From positions 28,186 through 92,185 of the forward strand of contig JXCB02000002.1 of assembly GCA_000828075.3 (NCBI GenBank): a stretch of DNA of 64,000 nt. Direction: 5' to 3'. Every line of letters starts with the position of its first letter. Position 1 is the first letter of the stretch. The position numbers and the translations under genes were made by a program. The notes under the pieces are model-generated. The model ran no database searches, was not told where the DNA came from, and saw only the letters and a list, made by a program, of their open reading frames with translations. Source of the DNA: Tolypothrix campylonemoides VB511288 (GTDB lineage: Bacteria; Cyanobacteriota; Cyanobacteriia; Cyanobacteriales; Nostocaceae). Shown piece after piece: positions 8,901 to 18,303 of the stretch.

Positions 8901-9098
8901 ATGATTTTACCTGGAGCAACTGTTCGCGTCAAGAATCCAGCAGATATCTACTATCGTTCTGAAGGACTGGTGCAGCGGGTCAGCGATGGCAAAGTTGCTG
9001 TCCTGTTTGAAGGTGGTAACTGGGATAAACTCATTACCTTTCGCCTGTCGGAATTGGAACTTGTAGAAACCACTGCAGGACGTAAGAAAGCTAAATAG
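8901..9098 (+). CDS. ndhS: NdhS, ferredoxin-side subunit of NDH-1
   Basis: This 65-aa protein begins [19 protein letters not shown] and contains [20 protein letters not shown], the SH3-like fold of NdhS. In the photosynthetic NDH-1 complex NdhS helps form the ferredoxin docking site used in cyclic electron flow. The ATG at 8901 is preferred over an in-frame TTG 48 bases upstream because AAGGGGAAA lies just before it and the homologous start is here. It follows rodA on the same strand by 100 bp. Confidence 0.9.
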   Translation: MILPGATVRVKNPADIYYRSEGLVQRVSDGKVAVLFEGGNWDKLITFRLSELELVETTAGRKKAK

Positions 9099-9142
9099 TC
9101 ATTAGTTATTAGTCATTAGTCATTAGTCATTAGTCATTAGTT
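9099..9142. repeat. AGTCATT heptamer tandem repeat
   Basis: Six or so copies of a 7-base AGTCATT unit start immediately after the ndhS stop codon, and a shorter relapse appears near 9159. It is an STRR-like array with a different unit sequence from the CCCTAAT class. Confidence 0.75.
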
Positions 9143-9182
9143 AAAGACTTTTGACTTTAGTCATTAGTTAAAAACTTTTGAC

Positions 9183-9286
9183 CCCTTCAGGGTGAATCCT
9201 TCGGATACGCTGAGCGCAAAGCGCACGCTCCGCGAACGCGAACACCAGTCGCCTGCGGAGGGTTTCCCTCCTACAGCGCTGGCTCA
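9183..9286. repeat. REP-like dispersed repeat
   Basis: A GC-rich palindromic segment contains ggtgaatccttcggat, CGCTGAGCGCAAAGCGCACG and GAGGGTTTCCCTCCTACAGC. It is related to segments at 23263-23352 and 40415-40490, which share the GGGTTTCCC core and a nearby ACTGGCG-type motif. Confidence 0.5.
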
Positions 9287-9346
9287 CTTTTGAGTGATGG
9301 ATATAATTAACAGGCAGGATGCTCGCTAGCGCACGCTCGTTGCTTC

Positions 9347-9377
9347 TTTTTGAATTTTGAATTTTGAATTTTGAATT
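9347..9377. repeat. TTTTGAAT 8-base tandem repeat
   Basis: About four copies of TTTTGAAT end 5 bases before the start of the HAS-barrel gene, so the array occupies its 5' leader. Confidence 0.7.
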
Positions 9378-9381
9378 GGTT

Positions 9382-10038
9382 ATGCGCCTTCCCCTGCCAC
9401 AGTTTAATAGAAGCGATCGCCACCCAAATCATTTTGCGGAGGTGATCGAAACTTCTAGTTGCGAATTTTTAGGTCAGTGTTTGGAACCGGAAGATTTGAG
9501 TTTTCCCTCAATGCCTCCGTTTGGGAGTTGGGTGCGTTCTGTTGATGAAGAATCGGGCAATCAAATTTATGCTGTGGTGTATTATGCAACCACTATGCCC
9601 ATAGATTCCGTACACCGGGCAGTGGCTCTAGGGTTGTCTCTACAGGATTTGCGAGAGGAGCAACCCCAGATATTTGCTATGCTAAAAACAGAATTTCGTG
9701 CTGCAATTGTAGGATGGGTGCAACCCGCAGATACGAATTTTTCCAATGCCCGGGTGTACCAGTATCTGCCTCCTCGTCCCCCACAAGTTCATCAAGCAGT
9801 TTACCGATGTGAACACGAAGCAATCATTAAATTCACCGAAGATCTGGATTTTGTGCGGACACTACTTTCTGTAAACGGTGCCCCTGTGGATGCCTTAACC
9901 GCAGCCGCGATTCGAGAGGTGTATCAGTTACGTAAAGCAGATCGACAATGGCTGATCAAAGCTGGACGTAACCTAAGCCTGCTGCTGAAAGACGACTATG
10001 ATCGTTTACGGTTCATTTTGAGCCAGATCCACCCATAG
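9382..10038 (+). CDS. HAS-barrel domain protein
   Basis: This 218-aa protein starts MRLPLPQFNRSDRHPNHFAE. Its first half looks like the HerA/ATP-synthase (HAS) barrel found in cyanobacterial proteins: HFAEVIETSSCEFLGQCLEP, PPFGSWVRSVD and YAVVYYATTMPIDSVHRA. Its second half is helical. HAS barrels commonly act as protein-interaction modules, and no enzymatic motif is visible. The ATG at 9382 is chosen because the region just upstream is an 8-base tandem repeat that also supplies a TTG. Confidence 0.75.
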   Translation: MRLPLPQFNRSDRHPNHFAEVIETSSCEFLGQCLEPEDLSFPSMPPFGSWVRSVDEESGNQIYAVVYYATTMPIDSVHRAVALGLSLQDLREEQPQIFAMLKTEFRAAIVGWVQPADTNFSNARVYQYLPPRPPQVHQAVYRCEHEAIIKFTEDLDFVRTLLSVNGAPVDALTAAAIREVYQLRKADRQWLIKAGRNLSLLLKDDYDRLRFILSQIHP

Positions 10039-10185
10039 GTAGTTAGTTCTCTCGATCATCGTTTAGGTACTGTAGGTAAAATTTTTTGATTTTTTTCCAT
10101 TAGGGTGACTTTTGCAATTGAATAGATTCAGCAATTACGCTTAAGGTAATCACAGCCTCACTATCCCAACTTCTGCGTCCTACCT

Positions 10186-12333
10186 ATGGAACTCATATCA
10201 CAAGTTCTTGCTCTGGAACCCACTTCCCAAGTTCTCGGCAAGGAACCAATCGTTCCCTTCGCTATTTTACTGGTGGTCATTTTAGCCGTACCCATCCTGT
10301 TTGAACGGCTGCAATTACCAGGATTAGTAGGTTTGCTGGCTTCCGGGGTCGTGCTTGGTCCTCACGGTTGGAATTTATTACAACCACAATCAACCATGAT
10401 GACTCTGCTATCAGACATTGGGTTAGTTTATTTAATGTTTGTCGCAGGGTTAGAAATAGACATAAAGCAGTTTCGTCGCACCAAAAATCAATCGTTGGGG
10501 TTTGGCAGCTTGAGTTTCTTGGTTCCCTTAGCAGTGGGAACTTTTGTTGGGCGGATTTTTGGCTTTGATTGGAATGCGGCAATATTAATTGGCTCTTTGT
10601 TCGCTTCCCATAGCATTTTGGCATATCCCATTATTAGTCGCTTGGGAGTGGTGAATAACGAAGCCGTGACTGTGACTATGGGATCCACTATTTTTACTGA
10701 TATTGCTGCCCTGATAGTATTAACCGTGTGTGTGGTAATGAGAGATGGGCAATTCAGCTTAGGGCGGCTAACGATCTTGGTGAGTTTGTTAACTATCTAC
10801 TCAATTGTAGTTTTGGTAGGCTTTGATTGGGCGGGTAAAGAATTTTTTCGGCGTTCTGGTGATGATGAGGGAAACCAGTTTTTGTTTGTGCTGCTGTCAG
10901 TGTTTCTGGCTGCTGTGGGGGCACAATTGATTGGAATAGAAAAAATTGTTGGAGCATTTTTAGCAGGTTTGGCTGTTAATGAAGCAGTGGGGGAAGGTCC
11001 AGTAAAAGAAAAGGTAGTGTTTGTTGGCAGTGCGCTGTTCATTCCCATCTTTTTTGTTAACCTTGGCTTACTGATTGATGTGCCTGCCTTTGTCCAAAGT
11101 ATTGAAATCATACAGTTAACGCTGTTATTTGTCATTGGTTTAATTGCAAGTAAATTGCTTGCTGCAATTGTTGCAAAACTGGTTTATCGCTACAACTGGC
11201 AGGAAACGCTAACAATGTGGTCGCTGTCTGTGCCGCAAGTTGGTGCAACGTTAGCAGTAGCGTTAGTGGGATATCGAGATGGGTTGCTTGATGTGAGAGT
11301 TTTAAGCAGCGTCATTGTCCTAATGCTGATAACTTCTACCTTGGGACCGCTTATTACCAGTCGGGTAGCCGTAGGTTTGACGAATTCAACACTTAAGGAG
11401 CAACGAATCACTCCGCCTTACTATAAGCCAGAGGAAAGAGACGGAACATACAGTATAGTCGTACCTGTCTATAATCCCCAAACACAGCAGCATTTAATTG
11501 AAATGGCAGCGCTGTTAGCACGACAGTCAAATGGCAGAATTGTACCACTGGCGATCGCAACTGCTTTTGCTCACATGGATGCACCCCAGTTGGAAGCCTC
11601 CGTACAAAGAAGTCAAAGGTTACTGGCAAAAGCAACAGCATTGAGTGATGTCTTGGGCGTAGAAGCACAACCATTGCTGAGAATTGACGATGCTTTTGCC
11701 CAAGGAATTAGCAGGGCTTCTCGCGAACAAAAAGCGAGTTTGATTGTCATGGGTTGGGGTAAACGTACTGGGTTCAAAGCACGTTTATTTGGTAACGTCA
11801 TTGATAACGTTTTGTGGGCATCCCATTGTCCAGTGGCGGTGACACGGCTGGTGGAATCACCAAAAAAAATTCAGCGCATCTTGGTGCCATTAGAAAATTT
11901 GATGACGCCTTCATTACAGCCTGTAAAATTTGCCCAGATTTTAGCAGATGCAAATCAGGCACAGGTGACTGTGCTAAATGTTTGCGAACGCCGTACGAGT
12001 TCAAGTAAGATAGCTTGGAGGCGATCGCAACTCTCGTTACTGATCTCAAGATTAGCACTGCAAAATCCCCCGGAAATTCAAATCATCGCTCATGAAAATA
12101 CTGCTCAAGCGATTTTGCAGGCAGCGAGACTATATGATTTAGTCGTATTACCTTTTATACGTAATCGCACTGTTCCTGGTGGGTTAGCTATTAGCGATGT
12201 CACAAGCGAATTAGCTAAGCAACTCACCTGCTCAATTGTCATGCTTGGAGAACCTCAACGTACTCAAACTGCAGTTGTGTCAGCTGAAGTTACGAGTAGT
12301 GCCACTGCTACGATGTCAGAGGGAATTGTGTGA
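10186..12333 (+). CDS. Kef-type cation/proton antiporter with USP domains
   Basis: The 715-aa protein has an N-terminal CPA2-type Na+/H+ exchanger domain of about 12 membrane segments (residues about 20-400). This includes LPGLVGLLASGVVLGPHGWN and IVGAFLAGLAVNEAVGEGPV. Two universal-stress-protein-like cytosolic domains follow (about 418-560 and 565-690), the first with LIVMGWGKRTGFKARLFGNV, a nucleotide-binding-like glycine motif. It is predicted to exchange Na+ or K+ for protons across the plasma or thylakoid membrane, with USP control. The ion cannot be decided. It is monocistronic. Confidence 0.88.
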   Translation: MELISQVLALEPTSQVLGKEPIVPFAILLVVILAVPILFERLQLPGLVGLLASGVVLGPHGWNLLQPQSTMMTLLSDIGLVYLMFVAGLEIDIKQFRRTKNQSLGFGSLSFLVPLAVGTFVGRIFGFDWNAAILIGSLFASHSILAYPIISRLGVVNNEAVTVTMGSTIFTDIAALIVLTVCVVMRDGQFSLGRLTILVSLLTIYSIVVLVGFDWAGKEFFRRSGDDEGNQFLFVLLSVFLAAVGAQLIGIEKIVGAFLAGLAVNEAVGEGPVKEKVVFVGSALFIPIFFVNLGLLIDVPAFVQSIEIIQLTLLFVIGLIASKLLAAIVAKLVYRYNWQETLTMWSLSVPQVGATLAVALVGYRDGLLDVRVLSSVIVLMLITSTLGPLITSRVAVGLTNSTLKEQRITPPYYKPEERDGTYSIVVPVYNPQTQQHLIEMAALLARQSNGRIVPLAIATAFAHMDAPQLEASVQRSQRLLAKATALSDVLGVEAQPLLRIDDAFAQGISRASREQKASLIVMGWGKRTGFKARLFGNVIDNVLWASHCPVAVTRLVESPKKIQRILVPLENLMTPSLQPVKFAQILADANQAQVTVLNVCERRTSSSKIAWRRSQLSLLISRLALQNPPEIQIIAHENTAQAILQAARLYDLVVLPFIRNRTVPGGLAISDVTSELAKQLTCSIVMLGEPQRTQTAVVSAEVTSSATATMSEGIV

Positions 12334-13315
12334 TTCAAGATGATTATATGCCATTGTTAAGTCTAAGTACAACATTTCATTAATTCGTAACGTTTTTAAA
12401 CGCAGAGGGGCGCTCTTGGTAAACGCAAAGGTATACAGAGTTTTCGTTCAAGTTTTCGCTATGAACTTATGCAAAGCTGTACTAAGTTGTTTTTTCACCA
12501 ATCCTTTAGGACTGCTATATAAACTTACTTTTCTTACTTTTCTCATCTACTCACAATTGAAACATGAAATCATACCAAATCGGATCTAATACCTCCTTTA
12601 TCATTTAGTCCGCGTAAGTGGACGAGCGTTTGTGTGCCCGTATCTGCGATTACCAATATAGCCTAGGCTAAAAAAGGGTTAGAAAAGCGGATTTGGTATG
12701 GCAAAAGTTTTTCCCTCTCTATCGACTTTTTTGTAGGTAGAAATCAAGACCGTAAACACACATAAAATTTCAAAGCCAGCACGAACCTGCTTGGCAGATA
12801 TCTACATTTGCATTTTTCATGTTTATTACGATGAGTTTTTGAATTGATAACTACTATAAATCGATAAGAAATGTGGGTCATGATAAAGTCAAGAAGACTT
12901 GCGCTGATCCAACAAAACCCACCTTTAGAGAGTAAAAAATTAAGAATAAGGTGGGAAAAAGAACCAGATGAAATGTCTAAAAAGTCATAGCCACAGGTGA
13001 AGTATCAAGTCAAAACGTGATTACCTTTACTTAAGTAAAAGCTTTGTCTTTTATCTAAAAAACTTTATAATTTTAAAGATTTTGTAAAATCTCGGGTAAA
13101 AGCTTACCTTTTGTATAAGATGTTTGTTATTTTGCTAATTGAAAATTAAAGCCAGAAAGTGCAAAGATAACAAAAAAGCATCCAGGGGCAAATTGCCAGG
13201 TTTAACAAAACCTATCTTATTACCGAGACTGGTAAGGTATTTTGGTTTCAAGGCTGGGTAGTCTAAATATAAGCGCAATCACGGCTGCAAATATTTTGTA
13301 AACAAGTGGGAAACT
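12334..13315. other. Non-coding region upstream of the UDP-sugar operon
   Basis: No gene is recognised in these 980 bp. They hold the inverted-repeat element at 12571-12700. An A/T-rich stretch from about 12830 to 13180, with runs such as ctttacttaagtaaaagcttt and taaaatctcgggtaaaagctt, probably contains the promoter and a long leader for the uxs-ugd operon. Confidence 0.4.
12571..12700. mobile_element. MITE-like element, CATACCAAAT ends
   Basis: CATACCAAATCGG at 12571 and CGGATTTGGTATG ending at 12700 form terminal inverted repeats (10 bp perfect) around 110 bp of non-coding sequence. No coding capacity is present. No clear target duplication is seen, so its mobility is inferred from form only. 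Confidence 0.45.
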
Positions 13316-14254
13316 ATGAGAATTTTGGTGACGGGCGGTGCTGGGTTTATTGGTTCCCATCTGATTGATCGATTGATAACTGAGGGACACGAAATTGTTT
13401 GCCTGGATAACTTTTACACAGGTCACAAACGTAACATACTCAAGTGGTTGGATCATCCTTACTTTGAAATGATCCGCCATGACATTACTGAACCAATTCG
13501 TTTGGAAGTTGATCAAATTTACCATTTGGCTTGTCCAGCTTCCCCAGTGCATTACCAGTACAACGCCGTGAAAACAGTCAAAACAAACGTCATGGGGACG
13601 CTTAATATGTTGGGGCTGGCTAAACGTGTGAAAGCACGAATTTTGCTAGCTTCAACCAGTGAAGTGTACGGCGATCCTGAAGTTCATCCTCAAAGCGAAG
13701 AATACTGGGGTAACGTTAATCCTATTGGAATTCGCTCATGTTATGACGAAGGCAAGAGAATTGCTGAGACATTAACATTTGATTACTACAGACAAAATAA
13801 AGTCGATGTTCGGGTAGCCCGGATATTTAATACTTACGGACCTCGAATGTTAGAAAACGATGGTCGAGTCGTAAGCAACTTTGTCGTTCAAGCATTACGG
13901 GGTATTCCTTTAACTGTTTACGGAGAAGGTTCGCAGACTCGTAGTTTTTGCTACGTATCAGACTTGGTAGACGGACTGATTAGACTGATGAATAACGACT
14001 ACATCGGTCCAGTCAATTTGGGAAATCCCGATGAATACACAATTTTACAATTGGCGAAAACAGTGCAAGACTTGGTGAACCCGGACGCACAGATTAAATT
14101 TGAGCCATTGCCTTCTGACGATCCACGTCGCCGTCGTCCCGACATTACAAGGGCAAAAACTTGGTTAAATTGGGAACCTACTATTCCTTTACAAGAGGGG
14201 TTAAAACTGACTGTAGAAGACTTCCGCCAGCGTATAAAAAGTGCTGAGTCCTGA
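13316..14254 (+). CDS. UDP-glucuronate decarboxylase (SDR family)
   Basis: This 312-aa extended SDR enzyme has the Rossmann motif GGAGFIGSH (about residues 7-15), the [14 protein letters not shown] block and the catalytic Y-x-x-x-K in [30 protein letters not shown] and [15 protein letters not shown] are typical of UDP-xylose synthases. The expected reaction is UDP-glucuronate to UDP-xylose plus CO2. The next gene makes its substrate, which supports this over a plain UDP-glucose epimerase. The product feeds surface polysaccharide. Confidence 0.9.
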   Translation: MRILVTGGAGFIGSHLIDRLITEGHEIVCLDNFYTGHKRNILKWLDHPYFEMIRHDITEPIRLEVDQIYHLACPASPVHYQYNAVKTVKTNVMGTLNMLGLAKRVKARILLASTSEVYGDPEVHPQSEEYWGNVNPIGIRSCYDEGKRIAETLTFDYYRQNKVDVRVARIFNTYGPRMLENDGRVVSNFVVQALRGIPLTVYGEGSQTRSFCYVSDLVDGLIRLMNNDYIGPVNLGNPDEYTILQLAKTVQDLVNPDAQIKFEPLPSDDPRRRRPDITRAKTWLNWEPTIPLQEGLKLTVEDFRQRIKSAES

Positions 14255-14328
14255 GTAAAAAACTTGTGGATTTGTTGTGAAAAATTTGTTGTAAAAAGTT
14301 AACCCCAAAAAACGAGGAATTGAACAAA

Positions 14329-15726
14329 ATGCGTGTTTGCGTTATCGGTACTGGTTATGTAGGTTTGGTAACAGGTGCTTGCTTAGCTCACATCGGGCAT
14401 GATGTTATTTGTGTAGATAACAACGAAGAGAAAGTCAAGCTCATGAAATCTGGGCAGTCCCCAATATTTGAGCCTGGGCTGTCAGATATTATGCAGTCTG
14501 CGATTGATGCAGGTAAAATTGAGTTTTCAACAGACTTGGCTGCAGGAGTCGCCCACGGGGAAATTCTGTTTATTGCTGTGGGAACGCCACCTTTACCAAC
14601 TGGGGAAAGTGATACCCGTTACGTTGAAGCGGTTGCTCGTGGCATTGGTGCCCATCTAAACGGTGGGTATAAGGTGATTGTGAATAAATCCACAGTACCC
14701 ATTGGTTCAGGAGACTGGGTGCGGATGATTGTTTTAGATGGCATAGCCGAACGCCAAAAAACACTGATCACCGCTGGTGCAGTTCCAAGCTACGATAAAT
14801 TGCCTGAGATTACAGCGGAGTTTGATGTCGTCAGCAATCCCGAGTTTTTGCGGGAAGGCTCGGCGGTATATGATACCTTCAACCCTGACCGCATCGTACT
14901 AGGAGGCAACAGTCCAAGGGCGATCGCCATGATGAAAGAACTGTATACCCCGATTGTTGAGCGCAAGTTTGCAGAGGAACCATCTCTACCTCCAGTGCCA
15001 GTACTGGTAACAGATTTAAGCTCGGCAGAGATGATCAAATACGCTGCTAATGCCTTTTTAGCAACCAAGATTAGTTTCATTAACGAAATTGCCAACATTT
15101 GCGATCGCGTTGGTGCTGACGTTACTCAAATTGCCAAAGGTATCGGTTTAGACTCGCGTATCGGTAACAAATTCTTAAACTCTGGCATTGGTTGGGGTGG
15201 TTCCTGCTTTCCCAAAGACGTTGCTGCCCTGATTCACACCGCCGATGACTACGGTTACGAAGCTCAGTTGCTAAAAGCGGCTGTTAGTGTCAACGAACGC
15301 CAGCGCGTGCTTGCCATTGAAAAACTCCAGCAAACTTTGAAAATCCTCAAAGGGAAAACTGTGGGATTATTGGGTTTAACCTTCAAACCCGATACCGATG
15401 ATATGCGTGATGCTCCAGCACTCAATATTATTGAGCAGTTGAATCGACTGGGAGCCAAAGTTAAGGCATACGACCCAATTGTTTCTCAAACTGGTATGCG
15501 TCATGGTCTTACCGGTGTGCTGGTAGAAACCGATGCTGAAAGACTTGCCGATGGCTGCGATGCTTTGGTACTTGTAACCGAATGGCAGCAGTTCAAAAAC
15601 TTGGACTACAGCAAGATGGCAACGTTGATGACCCACCCTGTGCTCATTGACGGTCGTAACTTCCTTGATCCTGAAACCTTGATTAGGGCTGGCTTCAAAT
15701 ATGTAGGTATCGGTCGCTGTCGCTAA
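14329..15726 (+). CDS. ugd: UDP-glucose 6-dehydrogenase
   Basis: It oxidises UDP-glucose to UDP-glucuronate with NAD+. The 465-aa protein starts MRVCVIGTGYVGLVTGACLA (NAD-binding GxGxxG) and contains the catalytic cysteine in GWGGSCFPKD, followed by GLTFKPDTDDMRDAPALNII in the UDP-binding domain. The ATG at 14329 is preferred to a TTG three codons upstream, with GAGGAA about 10 bases before. It lies 74 bp after the decarboxylase gene and together they form a two-step UDP-xylose operon. Confidence 0.95.
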   Translation: MRVCVIGTGYVGLVTGACLAHIGHDVICVDNNEEKVKLMKSGQSPIFEPGLSDIMQSAIDAGKIEFSTDLAAGVAHGEILFIAVGTPPLPTGESDTRYVEAVARGIGAHLNGGYKVIVNKSTVPIGSGDWVRMIVLDGIAERQKTLITAGAVPSYDKLPEITAEFDVVSNPEFLREGSAVYDTFNPDRIVLGGNSPRAIAMMKELYTPIVERKFAEEPSLPPVPVLVTDLSSAEMIKYAANAFLATKISFINEIANICDRVGADVTQIAKGIGLDSRIGNKFLNSGIGWGGSCFPKDVAALIHTADDYGYEAQLLKAAVSVNERQRVLAIEKLQQTLKILKGKTVGLLGLTFKPDTDDMRDAPALNIIEQLNRLGAKVKAYDPIVSQTGMRHGLTGVLVETDAERLADGCDALVLVTEWQQFKNLDYSKMATLMTHPVLIDGRNFLDPETLIRAGFKYVGIGRCR

Positions 15727-16428
15727 CCCAAGATTTGATTTCTCGATTTCTCGTTCCCAGCCTCAGGCTGGGAATGCTATTTTAGAGGCAGAGCCTAGGC
15801 TGTTGACTCTGAACCCTTTAGCCCATAAGAATTCATACAAAATCTGTGTTGATTCTTTTGCAGGAGAAAGGGGCTGGACTAGCCACTTTTCCGCAAACAA
15901 AAATTAGCATGAATAATTTTTAAGAAAATTCTTCAAAAACTTGAAAACTGGGATTTGGGTCTTGGTGAATCTGCCGTTCTGACTTGGGGTTATGTAAATC
16001 CTGCCGGAGGCGATCGCCTTTCCACCCGTTCTGCTTCTTTTCATCAGCTTTATTGTCCGCGCCCTGGTTTACAATCTGCAAAACTCAATGCCTCAGTGTC
16101 AAGGAAACTAGCGATCGCCATCTCAATGACTGCTTCAACTGGATACTCAATTGCTGCATTTCCTGCTATTAATACCTCTGCGCTAATCTTTTTAAATTGA
16201 TTAGGCGGTTGGGTCTAGGGGAGAACGCGCCAAAAATCGACTATTGTTCAATCTTCCGATATTGGCATTATCTTTAAAACCTTCGTTCCACCTAATGACG
16301 AATGTTCCAATGCCGTATTTCAGTCATGGATATACAAAGAACACGGCGACTAAAGTCACTCGTGTCGCTTCCTTCTCAGCGTCTTTAAACGCCCTCGTTT
16401 CCCGCATACCGCAAGGTTTTATGAGAAA
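15727..16428. other. Gene-poor region between ugd and the DUF2993 gene
   Basis: Beyond the hairpin at 15754-15774, only short unsupported reading frames occur. The 16200-16430 part has a structured look, with ggcgactaaagtcactcg and nearby partial inverted repeats. It could be a remnant of a mobile element, but I cannot identify it. Confidence 0.35.
15754..15774. terminator. Hairpin downstream of ugd
   Basis: TTCCCAGCCT and AGGCTGGGAA pair around one base. The site lies 28 bp after the ugd stop. It is also a member of the CTCGTTCCCAG...CTGGGAA dispersed palindromes that recur near 23186, 23780 and 59155, so it may be a repeat reused as a terminator. Confidence 0.5.
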
Positions 16429-17223
16429 TTAGGGATTTTTAGGAATACGCTCAATCTCTGCATAACCACTAAAAATCAGCCGTTGACCTTCTGTTTCTAA
16501 ACGGTTAAGCCGCATTTTCACCCCATCCAAGTCAAAGCGATCTAAATCCACCATATTATCTAAGATTTCCACAAGTGCCAAACTCAAGGTTTGTGAGATT
16601 TCTCGTTGTGCTTCTGGTACTGAATCAAGTTCAATTTCTGGGTCTTTAAAAGAAATACGTCGCCGCCGTTCAATGCCTATAGTGACGGTCATATTCAGGG
16701 GTACAAGTTCACCGTTGTTTAAATCTGCCTTGGCTAAAATCCGCATTCGATTTTGAGGCAGTAACTGTACCTGGACTTCAGGAAAAGAGACTGGTTCACC
16801 GCCAGATAATGCTGTCAATGCTGGTAAAGTGAGATTTTCTAAGCGCTTTCTTACTAATTCGGCTTTAAAAGATTGATTGATGCCGGTTTCTAATAAGACA
16901 ACTTGAGCGATCGCTTGAGTCGGTTGCTTCAGGCGCAGCTTACCGCTCAAAACCGAGCTAAAGTCAATGGCAACAGCATCAGTTTCTATAGAAATTTCCT
17001 CAGCAGCGAAATCTCTGCGGATAACCAAGCCACGACCTTTCATTTTGAAGCTATCGATGCTACCCTGCAAGAGTTTGCTAGAGGGAAAGCAACGAACAGA
17101 GACTTCCACTGACTCGCTTTGAGTGAACAAGTGGCGAATCGTTTGGCTCGCGACTGTATTGAGCATCCGCTCTCCCCAGTCATTGCCTTTAGGATCTGTT
17201 AAACCAGTAAGTCCGCCTAACAT
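16429..17223 (-). CDS. DUF2993 (LmeA-like) protein
   Basis: The roughly 264-aa product starts MLGGLTGLTDPKGNDWGERM and matches the DUF2993/LmeA pattern: repeated beta-rich segments such as LLQGSIDSFKMKGRGLVIRR and LRLKQPTQAIAQVVLLETGI. LmeA-like proteins bind phospholipids at membranes. There is no signal peptide or membrane segment with this start. An in-frame TTG at 17283 would add 20 residues, but the ATG at 17223 is the more natural start. Its function in cyanobacteria is not established. Confidence 0.78.
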   Translation of the reverse strand: MLGGLTGLTDPKGNDWGERMLNTVASQTIRHLFTQSESVEVSVRCFPSSKLLQGSIDSFKMKGRGLVIRRDFAAEEISIETDAVAIDFSSVLSGKLRLKQPTQAIAQVVLLETGINQSFKAELVRKRLENLTLPALTALSGGEPVSFPEVQVQLLPQNRMRILAKADLNNGELVPLNMTVTIGIERRRRISFKDPEIELDSVPEAQREISQTLSLALVEILDNMVDLDRFDLDGVKMRLNRLETEGQRLIFSGYAEIERIPKNP

Positions 17224-17597
17224 CGAGTTTAAGTTTATAGAAGTTCTCTGTACTTTTGTAACAAATTGTGAAGGATTCAGCAAGTGTTTGGTGATTGAAT
17301 GTGCTGATAGAAAGAGGTGAGATGGTTAATGAGCGAGTTGATAAGTAGATGAAGAAGAGGGGGAATGGGGAAAGAGGAAAGGGGAAAGGGAAAACGATGC
17401 TAAGAGCAGGGGTTTCAAGTATGGACGCTGATTTTTATCGCACTGCGCGTCTCAAAAATCTTCTTTTTTTTGTTCTCCGCAATTAAGATAGGGGCTTTAT
17501 ACCTGTGGGGAAAAGCTTTTAATTCTTTCCCTTTACCCCTTGCCCTTTTCCCTTTCCCCTTCTTGGTAAAAATAGGTCTTTAGGCTGAGTTTAACAA
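17224..17597. other. Intergenic region with mirrored purine/pyrimidine tracts
   Basis: A purine tract at about 17344-17393 (gggaatggggaaagaggaaa and similar) is roughly inverted by a pyrimidine tract at about 17522-17565 (cctttaccccttgcccttt). In transcripts these could fold into a long imperfect stem. No gene was found in this gap. Confidence 0.4.
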
Positions 17598-18185
17598 TCA
17601 GCTTGCCGTTATGTGTTCAATCGCAACAAACAGTGCATCGAGCATCACTTCAAAACTGGTATCAGTTGAACGGTTTAGTGTTAGCAATCCTGCTTGCTCC
17701 ACAGCAATAAAACCGGAAACCGCAGCATTTACCATTCGCATGACATCAATCAGTTGATTTTCACTCAAGTCATAGGATTCTAACCCCGTTCTAAAGAAGC
17801 TGAGGGCTTCCTGAATGATTGGGGAAGCTTGTGGATCGGTGGGTTGTAGTTGAACTTGCATCATCACCCTGTAAAACGCTGGATGCTTTCGGGCAAAATT
17901 ACGGGTTGCGTGTCCACCAGCCTTAAGCAGCGCACGAGGATCGCTCACTCCGGCGGTTTGTTGCTTGTAATAGGCAAAAAATCTCTGCCAAATGACTAAC
18001 ACAACTGCTTGGCGTAAGGCGGCATTGCCATCGAGATGCTTATAAATTGCGGGTGGCTGAATGCCCAACTCCCGCGCTACTCGATTCACACCAAGGGCAG
18101 ATTCTCCTTCTCGATCAAGGCAAGCGATCGCAGCTTCAATAACATCCTGCCGCGTCAAGGAGTTTTCTTTCTTCGGACGACCCAT
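17598..18185 (-). CDS. TetR-family transcriptional regulator
   Basis: This 195-aa protein has an N-terminal TetR helix-turn-helix: RQDVIEAAIACLDREGESAL, then VNRVARELGIQPPAIYKHLD. The larger C-terminal ligand-binding half includes a WQRFFAYYKQQ segment of the WHG-type class. The ATG at 18185 is used because the TTG one codon earlier is less likely. It is divergent from the amidase gene, and the shared 118-bp gap holds a perfect palindrome, so it probably represses itself and the amidase. The ligand is unknown. Confidence 0.9.
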   Translation of the reverse strand: MGRPKKENSLTRQDVIEAAIACLDREGESALGVNRVARELGIQPPAIYKHLDGNAALRQAVVLVIWQRFFAYYKQQTAGVSDPRALLKAGGHATRNFARKHPAFYRVMMQVQLQPTDPQASPIIQEALSFFRTGLESYDLSENQLIDVMRMVNAAVSGFIAVEQAGLLTLNRSTDTSFEVMLDALFVAIEHITAS

Positions 18186-18197
18186 CAAAAAACCTAA

Positions 18198-18218
18198 TTA
18201 GTTAACATAATTAACTAA
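18198..18218. promoter_or_regulatory. Candidate TetR operator palindrome
   Basis: TTAGTTAA-CATAA-TTAACTAA is a perfect 8-bp inverted repeat with a 5-base spacer, 13 bp upstream of the regulator start. A further half-site (AAGTTAAT) follows at 18219. Placement in the divergent promoter region is typical for TetR self-regulation. Confidence 0.6.
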
Positions 18219-18303
18219 AAGTTAATACAATTAATTTTATCGAGTTCTCAGTTGAGATGACAGCAATCTCGATTCTTTCCTGCCATTTCCTACACAAGTT
18301 ACT

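Noticed and set aside
15955-16432. Short plus-strand frames after ugd (81 and 62 aa)
   Set aside because: No ribosome site, no recognisable domain and atypical residue composition. The region looks non-coding.
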